Below, piece by piece: positions 1 to 9,904 of a stretch of DNA of 64,000 bases. The notes under the pieces were generated by a model. That model was not told where the DNA came from. It saw only the letters and a list, made by a program, of their open reading frames with translations, and ran no database searches. Origin of the DNA: Hyphomicrobiales bacterium. GTDB taxonomy: Bacteria; Pseudomonadota; Alphaproteobacteria; Rhizobiales; Rhizobiaceae. The position numbers and the translations under genes were made by a program. Numbering within the stretch: position 1 is the stretch's first letter; the number at the start of each line of letters is the position of its first letter. The stretch covers positions 103,580 through 167,579 of the forward strand of contig UICE01000009.1 of the NCBI GenBank assembly GCA_900471815.1. The letters are read 5' to 3'.

Positions 1-1026
1 GCGCCCGTTCGTGGTCAAACCCAATTCCTTGGCTGTAGACGTGGAGAGCAACCAGTGCTTCAGCACCCCATTTTCAACCATGTTCAATGGAACGCCCTCA
101 AGGCCTTCGCCGTCGAAAGGGCGAGATCCAGAGCCCCGCACCCGCAATGGATCATCAGAGACATAAATAGCGTCGCTGAGAATTTTCTCTCCCATGCGAT
201 CTTTTAGAAAGCTGGTTTTGCGGGCAACCGATGCTCCGTTGATGGCGCTCGCCAAATGCGAGGCAATGCCACGCGCCACGCGCGGATCGTAGACGACATT
301 GACCCGCCCCGTCTGCGCCTGACGTGCATTCAGCCGCTTGACAGCGCGCGCGCCAGCGGAACGTCCGATAGCGGCAGCATCTTCCAGCTCACCATAATAA
401 ATACGCGACGAGAAATCATAGTCGCGTTCCATCGCGGTTCCAGTGCCTGCGATAGCACTCACCGAACGTGAAAAACGTGAGCCATTATAATACCCGGCAA
501 ACCCTCCCGAAGTGACCAGAACCAACCCGCCCATGCCGGCAGATGCCGAGCCACCGCCAGAATTGGTAACGCCTTCGACGCTGAGCGCTGCTTCCTCTGC
601 GGCAAGCGCAGCTTCAGTCAATTGTGCGGCATCGACATTGGTTGGATCGTAGAGCTCAAGATCACGAATATTGCGCACGAGCTGTTCTGTTGCCGCTAAT
701 CCTTCGTAGGCATCATCCGGCGAAACCTTGGCCATTGCGACAGCTCGTTCAGCCAGAATCTTGGGATCAGAGCCCGTATTTGCGGAAATGCTCGCGATCT
801 TGCGGCCGACAAAGACCCGCAACGAAAATTCGTCACTTTCCGAAGATTCGGTCGACTCCACTTTGCCCAACCGCACGTTAACGCCAGTCGAGCGGGAGCG
901 CACCACAACGGCATCTGCCGCATCAGCACCAGCACGCCTTGCGGCCTCTACCAACGCTGTGGCACTGTCTACAAATTCGCGGGAATTTACCGGCTCGACC
1001 ATATTCATCTCTAAGGTTGATTGCAT
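1..1026 (-). CDS. pmbA: TldD/PmbA family metalloprotease subunit (PmbA/TldE), C-terminus cut off
   Basis: The frame is open from an ATG at 1026 to the left window edge, giving 342 codons without a stop. The protein has the PmbA/TldE look: an N-terminal helix with AARRAGADAADAVVV, then GKVESTESSESDEFSLRV, a middle NSGGGSASAGMGGLVL stretch, and RPFDGEGLEGVPLNMVENG near the edge. In this family TldD carries the zinc ligands and PmbA/TldE is the partner; together they act as a cytoplasmic protease on small peptides such as microcins and CcdA. About 100 C-terminal residues should lie outside the window. It is divergent from the antiporter gene at 1146. The family is clear; calling it PmbA rather than TldD rests on the FDGEG motif and the lack of an HExxxH motif in the visible part. 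Confidence 0.85.
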   Translation of the reverse strand, partial: MQSTLEMNMVEPVNSREFVDSATALVEAARRAGADAADAVVVRSRSTGVNVRLGKVESTESSESDEFSLRVFVGRKIASISANTGSDPKILAERAVAMAKVSPDDAYEGLAATEQLVRNIRDLELYDPTNVDAAQLTEAALAAEEAALSVEGVTNSGGGSASAGMGGLVLVTSGGFAGYYNGSRFSRSVSAIAGTGTAMERDYDFSSRIYYGELEDAAAIGRSAGARAVKRLNARQAQTGRVNVVYDPRVARGIASHLASAINGASVARKTSFLKDRMGEKILSDAIYVSDDPLRVRGSGSRPFDGEGLEGVPLNMVENGVLKHWLLSTSTAKELGLTTNGR

Positions 1027-1145
1027 GAGAGGATGCGAGGACTTATCTGACAAAGCCAGACGATGTACTCCACCCTATATGGTGCAAATCAGGGTCTATC
1101 AAGGCAAACGCGCGCAACATTTTTTAAGGTCCGGATCACGAGCAC

Positions 1146-2978
1146 ATGCTTTCACAGAGCGGCAACCTCTACTATCAGGCACTTGCACTTCTTGCAGGGG
1201 CGATTATTGCGGCCCCGCTTTTCAAGCGTCTCGGTCTGGGGACCGTGCTTGGCTACCTTGCCGCCGGGCTGCTGATAGGCCCCCTTGCCAACCTAATCAC
1301 AGATGGCGAACAGGTCCTTCACTTTTCAGAACTCGGCGTGGTTTTCCTGCTTTTCGTCATCGGCCTTGAACTCAAGCCATCACGTCTTTGGACATTGCGA
1401 CATGCAATTTTTGGTCTCGGCGCAGCGCAGGTAATCGTTACCGGCGCTCTTTTGACCGGCTTGATCGTTGCGCTTGCCCTTATGAATTGGCAGGCCGCCT
1501 TGATCACGGGATTTGGCCTTGCCCTCTCATCGACAGCCTTTGCCATGCAGATTCTGGAAGAGCGCGGCGAAACGACCATGCCTCACGGACAGACATCATT
1601 TGCAATTTTGCTGTTTCAGGACCTGGCGATCGTCCCGCTTTTGGCCATGGTGCCTGTCCTTGCACCGGGCTCAGCAACGCATGAGGCAGATCCGCTGGGC
1701 AAATTTCTCATCGCCGTTATCTGCGTTGGAGCGATCATTGCCGTTGGTCGCTATCTGCTTAATCCACTTTTCCGGTTTATTGCCAATACCGGCGCACGCG
1801 AAGTCATGATCGCCGCAGCCTTGTTCGTGGTTCTGGGGGCGGCGACGCTGATGCAATTTGCCGGTCTATCAATGGCTATGGGTGCATTCATTGCCGGTGT
1901 ACTCTTGGCTGAATCTTCCTATCGCCATGAGCTTGAAGCCGATATCGAACCCTTTCGCGGCGTGTTCCTCGGCCTTTTCTTCATGGCTGTCGGCCTGTCT
2001 CTCGACCTTGATGTCATTTTGCAAAATTGGCAGGCAATTCTTTTGGCTGTACCGGTTTTCATGGCAATCAAGGCTTTGGTAGTTTACCTGCTCGCCCGGA
2101 TATTCCGCAACAATCACAATGATGCGATCCGTGTTGCGTTTTTCCTGCCACAAGGCGGTGAGTTTGGTTTCGTCTTGTTTTCGGCAGCAGCTGCCGCAGG
2201 CCTTATGACCGGTTCGGCTGCCTCAGAACTCGTTGCGGTAACAACGCTTTCCATGGCGGCAATGCCTTTATCGGTTGCCCTTGGGAATCGTTTTCTGGTC
2301 GATCACAACAAGAAGGATGAGATTGACGAGGACTTTGACGGGGCTGGTGCCGACGTCATGATGATCGGCTTCTCGCGCTATGGGCAGATTGCAGCGCAAA
2401 TTCTTCTGGCGGGCGGCAGCGACGTTACTGTTATCGATGCCTCAGCCGACCGTATACGCGCGGCGAGCAAATTCGGATTCCGCATCTATTTCGGCGATGG
2501 AACCCGAAAGGAAGTGCTGGAAGCTGCCGGTATAAGACGGGCCAAGATTGTGGCAGTCACCACGCATAAGAAAGAAACGACAAACCAGATTGTTGAAATG
2601 ATTCAGGCCGAATATCCGGATATAAAGCTTTTTGTACGATCTTACGATCGCGTACATACGCTGAAGCTACGCGCTCGCGGCGTCCACTATGAGCTGCGTG
2701 AAACCTTTGAATCCGGCCTGGTGTTCGGGCGGCGAGCGCTCGAGGAACTCGGCGTTAGCGAAGATCTCGCCTACGAAATAGTGCAGGACATTCGCCAACG
2801 CGATGAGGACAGGCTACACCTGCAGGCGGCAGAAGGCCTGTCTGCAGGTAATGATCTTCTTCTTACGCGACCGGTAACACCCGAGCCTTTGGTCAAGCCA
2901 ACACGTGAGGCTCAACGTATAGACACAGTTCCGGACGAGGAGATCGACGCCAAACCTGTGCCAACGCCGGCTGAATAA
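1146..2978 (+). CDS. CPA2-family monovalent cation:proton antiporter with RCK (TrkA-N) domain
   Basis: This 610-residue protein has about 12 hydrophobic segments in residues 10-385, including AAGLLIGPLANLI and FLPQGGEFGFVLF, typical of the KefB/KefC/YbaL branch of CPA2 antiporters. A Rossmann-type RCK domain begins near residue 400 (MMIGFSRYGQIAAQIL) and is followed by a charged tail. The likely role is inner-membrane K+ or Na+ efflux in exchange for protons, gated by a nucleotide or thiol ligand on the RCK domain. No KefF/KefG-type ancillary oxidoreductase gene is adjacent, so glutathione gating as in KefC cannot be claimed. It is transcribed alone, divergent from pmbA and converging on the M16 genes, with only 2 bases between the stop codons. 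Confidence 0.9.
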   Translation: MLSQSGNLYYQALALLAGAIIAAPLFKRLGLGTVLGYLAAGLLIGPLANLITDGEQVLHFSELGVVFLLFVIGLELKPSRLWTLRHAIFGLGAAQVIVTGALLTGLIVALALMNWQAALITGFGLALSSTAFAMQILEERGETTMPHGQTSFAILLFQDLAIVPLLAMVPVLAPGSATHEADPLGKFLIAVICVGAIIAVGRYLLNPLFRFIANTGAREVMIAAALFVVLGAATLMQFAGLSMAMGAFIAGVLLAESSYRHELEADIEPFRGVFLGLFFMAVGLSLDLDVILQNWQAILLAVPVFMAIKALVVYLLARIFRNNHNDAIRVAFFLPQGGEFGFVLFSAAAAAGLMTGSAASELVAVTTLSMAAMPLSVALGNRFLVDHNKKDEIDEDFDGAGADVMMIGFSRYGQIAAQILLAGGSDVTVIDASADRIRAASKFGFRIYFGDGTRKEVLEAAGIRRAKIVAVTTHKKETTNQIVEMIQAEYPDIKLFVRSYDRVHTLKLRARGVHYELRETFESGLVFGRRALEELGVSEDLAYEIVQDIRQRDEDRLHLQAAEGLSAGNDLLLTRPVTPEPLVKPTREAQRIDTVPDEEIDAKPVPTPAE

Positions 2979-2980
2979 AC

Positions 2981-4291
2981 TCAGGATTGCGGCGGCCCGA
3001 CGATCAACACGGCAGGGCTCGTCAAAAGCAGTTTTTGTGCCGCAGCCTTGACCTGCTCAAGCGTTACAGAGTTGATAAGATCAGCGCGTCTGTCGATATA
3101 ATCACGACCAAGCTTTTGATCCTGCAAACCAACAAGAGTGCTGGCCACCGCTGACGATGAATCCAGATTGTTTACGGCATAAGAGCCAACCAGATACTTC
3201 TTCGCCTCAACCAGTTCTTCTTCTGTCGGCCCATCCTTGGCCATGCGCGCAACCTCATCTTTCAGAATTTGCAAAGTCTCATTAGACCGATCAGCACGTG
3301 TCGCGGTCGAGATTATCAGCGCGGACATATGGTCCTTGGTCGCAAGGGTCGAACCCGCGGAATAGGCAAGGCCACGCTTTTCACGAACTTCATTGTAGAT
3401 ACGTGAAGAGAATGTGCCGCCACCCAGAATGTGGTTCATGATGAAAACCGGAAAAAAGTCCGGATCCTGACGGCGGACGCCCGGATAAACCATTGAAATT
3501 GACGTCTGGGGCAAGACATAATCCACCCGCGTGGTTCGATCCAAGCCCAGCTTTGCGTCGCTGACGGGTTCAAGCTGTGCCTTCTCAGGAAGATCGCCAA
3601 ATACCTTGTCCAGCAAAGCAGCGAAATCCTCAGGGCTGATGGAGCCGACCGCTGCAACAATCAGATTATCGCGGGCAAAATTACGTTTGTGGAACGTGGC
3701 AAGATCATCATGCGTTATAGTGCCCAGCGTCTCCACTTTACCTTCCGACTGACGGCCATAGGGATGCGAACCATAGAGGGCTTCAGCAAATTTGCGCCCT
3801 GCTATAGTGTTGGGATCGCGCTCGGACGCCTTTATTCCAGCCACAACCTGCTGGCGAATACGGTCAATAGGAGCTTGATCGAAGCGTGGCTTATTGACAG
3901 CGAGAGCAAGCAAGTCCACAGCAGCATCACGTCTGTCCGAAAGCATACGTACTGTGCCGGAGATCGCATCATCATCGGCGCTGAAACTCATTTCAGCACC
4001 GACATCATCGAGCTGCTGTTGAAATTTTTCGGAATCCAGATCGCCCGCGCCTTCGTCAAAAAGGCCGGTCATCAGATTGGCTATCCCATCCTTACCTGAT
4101 GGGTCTTGCGCAGAACCGCCTTTGAACGAAAAGCGCATGGAGATGAGCGGGACGAAATCGTCCTGCACCAGCCATGCCCGAATGCCTTTGGGCGATACTA
4201 CTTCCTTGATTTCGACGGCATAGGCAGGCGCGATGGCAATGGCGGCGAGCACAAACGCAGCGGCAAATCGCTTCATGATGGATGCACTCAT
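2981..4291 (-). CDS. M16 family peptidase-like protein without the zinc motif (probable non-catalytic partner)
   Basis: This is a 436-residue protein with an N-terminal signal peptide ([18 protein letters not shown]) and the two-lobed M16B fold. Where active M16 enzymes have HxxEH, this protein reads [15 protein letters not shown], so both zinc histidines are missing. It keeps the C-terminal lobe motif REKRGLAYS, the R/Y substrate-anchoring region of M16B proteins. Its start overlaps the stop of the upstream M16 gene by 4 bases (ATGA), implying translational coupling and a heterodimer. Paired active/inactive M16B proteins are known in proteobacteria, for example the Sphingomonas pair. Probable periplasmic location; substrate unknown. 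Confidence 0.9.
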   Translation of the reverse strand: MSASIMKRFAAAFVLAAIAIAPAYAVEIKEVVSPKGIRAWLVQDDFVPLISMRFSFKGGSAQDPSGKDGIANLMTGLFDEGAGDLDSEKFQQQLDDVGAEMSFSADDDAISGTVRMLSDRRDAAVDLLALAVNKPRFDQAPIDRIRQQVVAGIKASERDPNTIAGRKFAEALYGSHPYGRQSEGKVETLGTITHDDLATFHKRNFARDNLIVAAVGSISPEDFAALLDKVFGDLPEKAQLEPVSDAKLGLDRTTRVDYVLPQTSISMVYPGVRRQDPDFFPVFIMNHILGGGTFSSRIYNEVREKRGLAYSAGSTLATKDHMSALIISTATRADRSNETLQILKDEVARMAKDGPTEEELVEAKKYLVGSYAVNNLDSSSAVASTLVGLQDQKLGRDYIDRRADLINSVTLEQVKAAAQKLLLTSPAVLIVGPPQS

Positions 4292-5757
4292 TGGACAACT
4301 CCCTGCGCTGGTGCTTCACCCTCGCCTGCATTCTGCGTCTGGTTTTCGGTTTTTTTATCGGGCGTGCCCGCTTCCGGCATCAGATAGCTCGTGACTGAAC
4401 GGCTATCGACGAGATATCGCTTGGCCACGTCCTGGATATCCTGAACTTTCACCGCCTTTATGCGATCCGGCCACTCTTCGATATCTTTGATGGTTTGGCC
4501 CGTAGATAGTGTCGAGCCGTAAATGCGAGCCATGCCGGTTTGACTGTCTCGCGCGAAAATAACGCTTTTCAAAAAGCGGTTTCTGGCTTTTTCCAGTTCG
4601 TCTTCAGTAACGCCATCCTTGATAATCCGGGCAACCTGCGCATCGATGCCATTTTCGACATCTTTTAGTGTGGCATCGCCACGGGGCGATCCATAAACGC
4701 CAAAACTGCCATCATCGAGCGAAGAGCCCTGATAATATGCGCCAGCGCTCGCCGCTGAACCATCCTTGACCACCAGTGTCTGGTAGATACGGCTGCGCGC
4801 AGAGCCACCAAGAATTTCGCTGAGCAAATCAAGTGCCTCTGCTTCGCCGGGTTTTGCATTGGTATAGGACGGGGCAAGCCACATCTTCTGGAAGCTGGGT
4901 TGAGAAACACGCGGGTCGGCCAGCGAAACCGTACGTTTGGTATTCTGTTCAGGTTCCTGCGGACGCTCGCGCTTGCCGGGCTCTGCCCGCCGTGGAACCT
5001 TGCCATAGGTCTTTTCCGCAAGTGCCTTAACGGTAGCGCTGTCTACGTCACCAGATACAACAAGCGTCGCGTTATTGGGTGTGTAATATTTTTGATAGAA
5101 GGCCAGAGCATCTGTCAGATTGAGCTTCTCCATCTCATGCAGCCAGCCGATTACCGGCATCCGATATGGATGGTTCTGATAAAGCGTGGCATTCACTTCT
5201 TCCGAGAGCAATGAAGACGGATTGCTATCAACGCGCGATCGGCGCTCTTCCAGAACGACATCCCGTTCCGTCTTGACCACTTCATCGTTCAGGATGAGAT
5301 TTTCCATCCGGTCAGCTTCATAGGTCATAGCCATTTCCAGCGCCTGTGGAGCGAGCTGCTGGTAGAAGGCCGTATAATCGTAGGATGTGAACGCGTTTTC
5401 CTGTCCGCCAATCTCGGCAACCTTGCGCGAGAACTCACCGGCCGGATAGGTCTTGGTCGCCTTGAACATCAAATGCTCGAAGAAGTGGGCAATGCCAGAT
5501 TTTCCGGGCTCCTCGTCGGCAGATCCGACATGATACCACAGCATGTGCGTGACAACGGGGGCACGGTGGTCGGGAATAACAACAACTTCCAGCCCATTTT
5601 CGAGATGGAACGAGCTGACATCATTCTTGATCGAGGCGTTAGCTGCAACCAGTGTTGCAGTCTTTGTTTCCGCTCGCACTGGAAGGGTTGAAAACGAGGC
5701 GAAAACGACGCCCGACAAGACAAATGCCGCAACAAGGCGGCCTTGAGCAAGAAGCAT
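4288..5757 (-). CDS. M16 family zinc metallopeptidase, catalytic subunit
   Basis: This is a 489-residue protein with a signal peptide ending near residue 29 ([17 protein letters not shown]). The inverted zinc motif HFFEH lies at residues 91-95 (ligands His91 and His95, catalytic Glu94), and an [14 protein letters not shown] segment follows, as in pitrilysin/mitochondrial-processing-peptidase-type M16 enzymes. It should be a periplasmic peptidase acting on oligopeptides. The C-terminal 30 residues are Gln/Glu/Pro rich and probably disordered. It precedes and overlaps the motif-less M16 gene, with rsmD upstream on the same strand 55 bases away, so the order rluB-rsmD-M16-M16 may be one transcription unit. 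Confidence 0.93.
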   Translation of the reverse strand: MLLAQGRLVAAFVLSGVVFASFSTLPVRAETKTATLVAANASIKNDVSSFHLENGLEVVVIPDHRAPVVTHMLWYHVGSADEEPGKSGIAHFFEHLMFKATKTYPAGEFSRKVAEIGGQENAFTSYDYTAFYQQLAPQALEMAMTYEADRMENLILNDEVVKTERDVVLEERRSRVDSNPSSLLSEEVNATLYQNHPYRMPVIGWLHEMEKLNLTDALAFYQKYYTPNNATLVVSGDVDSATVKALAEKTYGKVPRRAEPGKRERPQEPEQNTKRTVSLADPRVSQPSFQKMWLAPSYTNAKPGEAEALDLLSEILGGSARSRIYQTLVVKDGSAASAGAYYQGSSLDDGSFGVYGSPRGDATLKDVENGIDAQVARIIKDGVTEDELEKARNRFLKSVIFARDSQTGMARIYGSTLSTGQTIKDIEEWPDRIKAVKVQDIQDVAKRYLVDSRSVTSYLMPEAGTPDKKTENQTQNAGEGEAPAQGVVQ

Positions 5758-5812
5758 TCAGATCAATCCAATTCTGTTTTGCAGACACTGCAATGATGGA
5801 CTTCCCAAGCTA

Positions 5813-6370
5813 TTACGACTTCAATGTGACAAGCCTTATGATTGTTCCGCCGTAAGAACGCTCTTCGATGATTTCAAAGCGGGCGTCAAAAGCAATGACA
5901 GCTTCAGCTTCTTCTTCGAGGATCAGCAATGCGTCCGGCTTTAACCACCCGCCATCAAGAGCGGCCTTGAATGCACGCTCGCCCAAACCTTTGCCATAGG
6001 GCGGATCAGCAAAGACCAGGTCAAAGGGCTCGACATTGCCTGCATCGCCAAGCTTGGTTGCATCACGGCTGAACACTTTGGTGTTTCCGTTGAGTCCAAA
6101 CGCCTCAATATTCGTGCGAATCAAACCACGCCCTTGCGCAGATTCTTCAATGAAGATTCCATAGCGTGCGCCGCGAGACATAGCCTCCAGTCCCAAAGCG
6201 CCTGTGCCGGCAAATAGGTCGAGCACACGCGTGGACTCGAACTTTTCCGGGTAGTTATGCGCCAGTACATTGAAAAGGCTTTCACGCGTCCGGTCCGTTG
6301 TCGGCCGGATCGCGTTTGTTTCTGGGGTCGCCAAGCTGCGTCCGCGAAATTTTCCGCCAACAATCCGCAT
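5813..6370 (-). CDS. rsmD: 16S rRNA (guanine966-N2)-methyltransferase RsmD
   Basis: The 185-residue protein begins MRIVGGKFRGRSLATP, the RsmD N-terminal signature, and has the SAM-binding motif VLDLFAGTGALGLEAMSRGA and the catalytic DPPY motif in LVFADPPYGKGL. It methylates N2 of G966 in helix 31 of 16S rRNA in the assembled 30S subunit. Length matches the family (about 185-200). It sits 8 bases downstream of the pseudouridine synthase gene, a common pairing of two rRNA-modification genes in this order. Confidence 0.95.
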   Translation of the reverse strand: MRIVGGKFRGRSLATPETNAIRPTTDRTRESLFNVLAHNYPEKFESTRVLDLFAGTGALGLEAMSRGARYGIFIEESAQGRGLIRTNIEAFGLNGNTKVFSRDATKLGDAGNVEPFDLVFADPPYGKGLGERAFKAALDGGWLKPDALLILEEEAEAVIAFDARFEIIEERSYGGTIIRLVTLKS

Positions 6371-6378
6371 GTGAGGCC

Positions 6379-8250
6379 TTAGCTTTTAGGCTTGCCGCCG
6401 CGTGGTGGCCTGCTTCCGCCACCAGGGCCGCTACGCGGTGCACCCCTGGGTGCGGCTTTCGGTCCACCATAGGGGCGGTCGCCGCTGCGGCCATCCTGCC
6501 TGCCGGGCGCGCGCGTTGGCTTGCCGCTTGCACCATAGGGGCGTTCCGAGCGGTTTGGACGGTCACCTTGTGCCGGCGCGTCGCCGCGTGCTTCACGTTC
6601 CTTGAGTTCCGCACGCTCGCGCTTACCAACCCGTGGAGGACGCGGCGCATTGCGGGAACCTTCAGGGCGATCCGAACCGAATGAACGCTTTGGCCGTTCA
6701 GCATTGTCGCCGCCTTCACGCGGTGGGCGCGGAGAATAGCTGCGCGGCTTGTCGCCGGAATATCCCCCCGGCGCACGAGCACCTGACCTTTCCCGGTCTT
6801 CCCGAGGACGATCCGAGGCTGGACGATCAGCGCCCCGAGCTGGCCGGCTCGCGCCTTCGCCAGCACGCGCCGGTCTTTCCGACCTTGCGCTTTCCGAGCG
6901 ATTTCTCGCTTCACGCGATTCTACCGCCTTTGCCCTCGCACTGCCCATGGGACGGGCACCCGGAGCCATCCACACATTCGCTGAACGCGAACTGCGCGGT
7001 GCCATAGCCTCGTCTTCCTTGCGCTCCCGATCCGCTTTCGAGCTAATGCCGCGCGGCTTCTGATCGTTGTCACGAGCCGCGCGAGCTGGGCGCTCTTCGC
7101 GTGGTCCACGTGCAGGCCGTTCGTCACGACCGGTTCGCGGTGTGGCTGGGCGGTCAGTACGATCTGTCGACCAGCGGGAAAGGTTTTCTTCGCGCTGTTC
7201 ATCCTTGGATTTACGAGGCGCGCGTCGTTTTTCTACCGGTGCGCTGGAAATCCACTCCGAGCGGCGTGCCGGAGCCGGACGTTCGACGGGCTGCTGAACA
7301 GCTTCGCCTTTCACGGCATCATTCGAGAATACATTGATGATCGGCGCATCAAAATCAGCGCCGGATTCTTCGATCAGGCGTTCACCAAGCTGGTCGCGAA
7401 GCGTGCGGCCATTCATTTCGCGAACAGAACCTTCCGGCAAATCGCTCAACTGGAATGGACCATAGGAAATACGAATGAGCCGATTAACAGACAGACCCAA
7501 CGCACCCAGGACGTTCTTGACTTCGCGGTTCTTGCCCTCACGAAGCCCCATCATGATCCAGACGTTAGAGCCCTGCTCACGTTCCAGATGGGCCTCAATT
7601 GCACCATAAAAGACGCCGTCAACGGCAATGCCATCCTTCAATGTATCAAGCTTTTCCTGGGTGACACTGCCATGAGCCCGAACGCGGTAACGGCGAAGCC
7701 AACCCGTAGAAGGCAATTCCAAAGCACGCGACAAGCCACCGTCATTCGTGAGCAAAAGCAGCCCTTCGGTGTTGATGTCGAGACGGCCAACGGACAAAAC
7801 GCGCGGCATATCTTTCGGCAAGGATTCGAAAACGGTCTGTCGGCCTTCGGGATCGCGATTGGTCGTCACAAGACCAGCTGGCTTGTGGTAAAGCCACAAG
7901 CGCGTCCGCTCTTTTTCAGGCAATGGTTTTCCATCAACCTCGATGCGATCACTGCGCATGACGTTGATAGCGGGACTGGAAAGTCGCTTGCCATTGACGG
8001 AAACACGGCCCGCCGCAATCATCGTTTCGGCTTCGCGGCGGGATGCTATTCCCGCGCGTGCCAAACGCTTGGCTATGCGCTCGCCCTCTTCGGGCAGCGC
8101 TTCTTCTTTACGCGGTTCAAAACCGCGCTTTGCCGGAGCAGCATTGTCGAACTTGCGGGGTCCTTTGGGACCATCATTACCGCGCTTGTCGAAACTGCGC
8201 TTTTCAAAGGGGCGTTTGCCGCCCTTGCCGTCATCATTTGAGCTTGTCAT
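6379..8250 (-). CDS. rluB: RluB/RsuA-type 23S rRNA pseudouridine synthase with very long disordered C-terminal tail
   Basis: This is a 623-residue protein. After a Lys/Arg-rich N-terminal 55 residues comes an S4 RNA-binding domain ([18 protein letters not shown]), then the RsuA/RluB catalytic domain with the nucleophile motif [17 protein letters not shown] and the [10 protein letters not shown] motif. The catalytic part ends near residue 290. The remaining 330 or so residues are low complexity, dominated by Arg, Pro, Gly, Ser and Asp (many RPARG, RPPR, RSERP units), and should be unstructured and basic. Escherichia coli RluB is under 300 residues. RluB makes pseudouridine 2605 in 23S rRNA; other RsuA-family targets cannot be excluded. 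The tail DNA is GC-rich and repetitive. Confidence 0.88.
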   Translation of the reverse strand: MTSSNDDGKGGKRPFEKRSFDKRGNDGPKGPRKFDNAAPAKRGFEPRKEEALPEEGERIAKRLARAGIASRREAETMIAAGRVSVNGKRLSSPAINVMRSDRIEVDGKPLPEKERTRLWLYHKPAGLVTTNRDPEGRQTVFESLPKDMPRVLSVGRLDINTEGLLLLTNDGGLSRALELPSTGWLRRYRVRAHGSVTQEKLDTLKDGIAVDGVFYGAIEAHLEREQGSNVWIMMGLREGKNREVKNVLGALGLSVNRLIRISYGPFQLSDLPEGSVREMNGRTLRDQLGERLIEESGADFDAPIINVFSNDAVKGEAVQQPVERPAPARRSEWISSAPVEKRRAPRKSKDEQREENLSRWSTDRTDRPATPRTGRDERPARGPREERPARAARDNDQKPRGISSKADRERKEDEAMAPRSSRSANVWMAPGARPMGSARAKAVESREARNRSESARSERPARAGEGASRPARGADRPASDRPREDRERSGARAPGGYSGDKPRSYSPRPPREGGDNAERPKRSFGSDRPEGSRNAPRPPRVGKRERAELKEREARGDAPAQGDRPNRSERPYGASGKPTRAPGRQDGRSGDRPYGGPKAAPRGAPRSGPGGGSRPPRGGKPKS

Positions 8251-8328
8251 GGAATGTTTGCCTTTCAGCAGGGCTCACTACCAGCTATGGAGTGTGCTTG
8301 CGAGTAAATTCTGGATGATGAGCCGCCC

Positions 8329-8781
8329 GTGAACCAAAAAACTGATCCTATGAGCCTGGCTTTGGCACAAGCACACGCGGCAGCGGCCCGAGGAGAGGTA
8401 CCAATTGGAGCTGTCCTGGTCAAAGACGGAGCCATTATTTCGGCAGCTGGCAACCGGACCCGAGAGCTTAATGACCCGACTGCACATGCTGAAATTCTGG
8501 TTATTCGGGAAGCTTGCCAGATCCTTGCAGATGAGCGCCTGACCGGATGCGATCTCTTCGTTACCCTTGAGCCTTGCACCATGTGCGCTGCCGCAGTTTC
8601 CTTTGCTCGAATTCGCCGACTTTATTATGGCGCACAGGATATAAAAGGTGGCGGCGTCGAAAACGGGGCTCGCTTCTTCACGCAACCAACCTGCCATCAC
8701 GCCCCGGAAGTCTATTCTGGTTTTGGCGAAGCCGAGTCAGAAGCTCTGCTAAAAGAGTTTTTCAAGGCAAAGCGGCTCTAG
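8329..8781 (+). CDS. tadA: tRNA-specific adenosine deaminase TadA
   Basis: This 150-residue protein has the cytidine/deoxycytidylate deaminase fold. The zinc ligands are His53 in the HAE motif with catalytic Glu55, and Cys83 and Cys86 in PCTMC. The RGEVPIGAVLVKDG segment is typical of TadA. It converts A34 to inosine in tRNA-Arg(ACG), needed to read CGN codons. The start used is GTG at 8329; an in-frame ATG at 8350 would remove seven residues and remains possible. It is divergent from the pseudouridine synthase gene and converges on the DUF4105 gene. Confidence 0.95.
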   Translation: MNQKTDPMSLALAQAHAAAARGEVPIGAVLVKDGAIISAAGNRTRELNDPTAHAEILVIREACQILADERLTGCDLFVTLEPCTMCAAAVSFARIRRLYYGAQDIKGGGVENGARFFTQPTCHHAPEVYSGFGEAESEALLKEFFKAKRL

Positions 8782-8786
8782 TGCCG

Positions 8787-9857
8787 TTAATCGCTGCGTA
8801 TTCTTGCCGAAAAATCAGGTGACGTGTCTGCATTTATCGCGCGCTGATTGATCAAGGCAGACTTTTCCACCTCACTTAAAGGCTTCTGATTATCTATCGC
8901 GCCAAGATCATAAAGATAGCTTGGCAGATAACCGGAGAAAATGACCCGATAATCAATGGGAATATCCGGCGTGATGGCTCGTATCATATCAAAAATAACC
9001 GTCGTGCAATTCGCGGTGACGGTATTGTAGAAGCTGGCTTTTTCCGCCAGGCGATTGGCATTGTCGACATAGGACAGGAACAATGCCTGGCGCATCTCCG
9101 GCTTCATATTGATGCGATAACGATACACATCTTCCTTGCGTATATTGGTGCGCAACCGAACGATATCGCGTTCGTCGGCTGCGATCATTGCCAGTTCAAA
9201 TTCTTTGAAAAAACCGCCGATCTCAGAAAACGCTTCGTGCCGCTCCTTCCGGATTTCAGCAGAAAAGACAACATGCTCGCCATTCTTAAAGCCGAAACTG
9301 ACAAGCGTATGCGCGATGGCGGGATTGGACCAATAGGAAAGGAATACATCGACCGATGCCAGATCTTCCATATTATACGTGCGCACTTCCCAGCGCGGCG
9401 TGAAATCCTCGCGCGTTCTCCATTCGAAGTTGCGCACATTGGACAAGGTGACCTGATTGCCTGACAAAGTTCCGGTGACCGTCTGTGCAACATCGTCAGC
9501 CCAGATGCGCGTGAGCGATGGTGTAATCGTGCTCCACCAATAGAGCAGTCCAAGCAATATTGGCACAAGAACGATCAATGCCCTAAATGACCGGCCCTTT
9601 ATTTCCAGCCAAAGCACGGAAAAGGCAATCGCTATCCAGACTGTAAGACAGCCGATGGTGCCGAAAACGCCAAAGGGAAGCTGATACCAAAGGGCAAATC
9701 CGCCCCATATAAAAACCAGAACCGAAACAGGGACGAGGATAATCCGTCCGATCAATCTTAAAATGAACAATTGGGAGAATCCTCGACTGGCGTAGGTTAA
9801 CTTAACGAAACGCAAGCATATCTGTTCCCAAACTTTCGGAACAGATTGCGGAAACAC
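8787..9857 (-). CDS. DUF4105 membrane protein with predicted Lnb-like periplasmic domain
   Basis: This is a 356-residue protein with three hydrophobic segments in roughly residues 28-125, followed by a soluble region of about 230 residues. The soluble part contains the DUF4105 pattern: SVDVFLSYW, SFGFKNGEHVVFSAEIRKE, and a TANCTTVIFDMIR segment with a conserved-looking Cys, as in NlpC/P60-like folds. The family is uncharacterised; an envelope hydrolase or acyltransferase role is only inference. The start may lie downstream of 9857, because the first 25 residues are less typical than those at the first membrane segment. It lies downstream of the lipoprotein gene on the same strand. Confidence 0.8.
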   Translation of the reverse strand: MFPQSVPKVWEQICLRFVKLTYASRGFSQLFILRLIGRIILVPVSVLVFIWGGFALWYQLPFGVFGTIGCLTVWIAIAFSVLWLEIKGRSFRALIVLVPILLGLLYWWSTITPSLTRIWADDVAQTVTGTLSGNQVTLSNVRNFEWRTREDFTPRWEVRTYNMEDLASVDVFLSYWSNPAIAHTLVSFGFKNGEHVVFSAEIRKERHEAFSEIGGFFKEFELAMIAADERDIVRLRTNIRKEDVYRYRINMKPEMRQALFLSYVDNANRLAEKASFYNTVTANCTTVIFDMIRAITPDIPIDYRVIFSGYLPSYLYDLGAIDNQKPLSEVEKSALINQRAINADTSPDFSARIRSD

Positions 9858-9904
9858 GCTTTAAGCGGCAACCATTACGACAGGTAAGGAGCAGTAATTC
9901 TGGA

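Noticed and set aside
728..1369. 213-codon plus-strand frame overlapping pmbA and the antiporter start
   Set aside because: It is antisense to the clear PmbA-type protein and runs into the N-terminus of the antiporter in another frame; no domain is recognisable.
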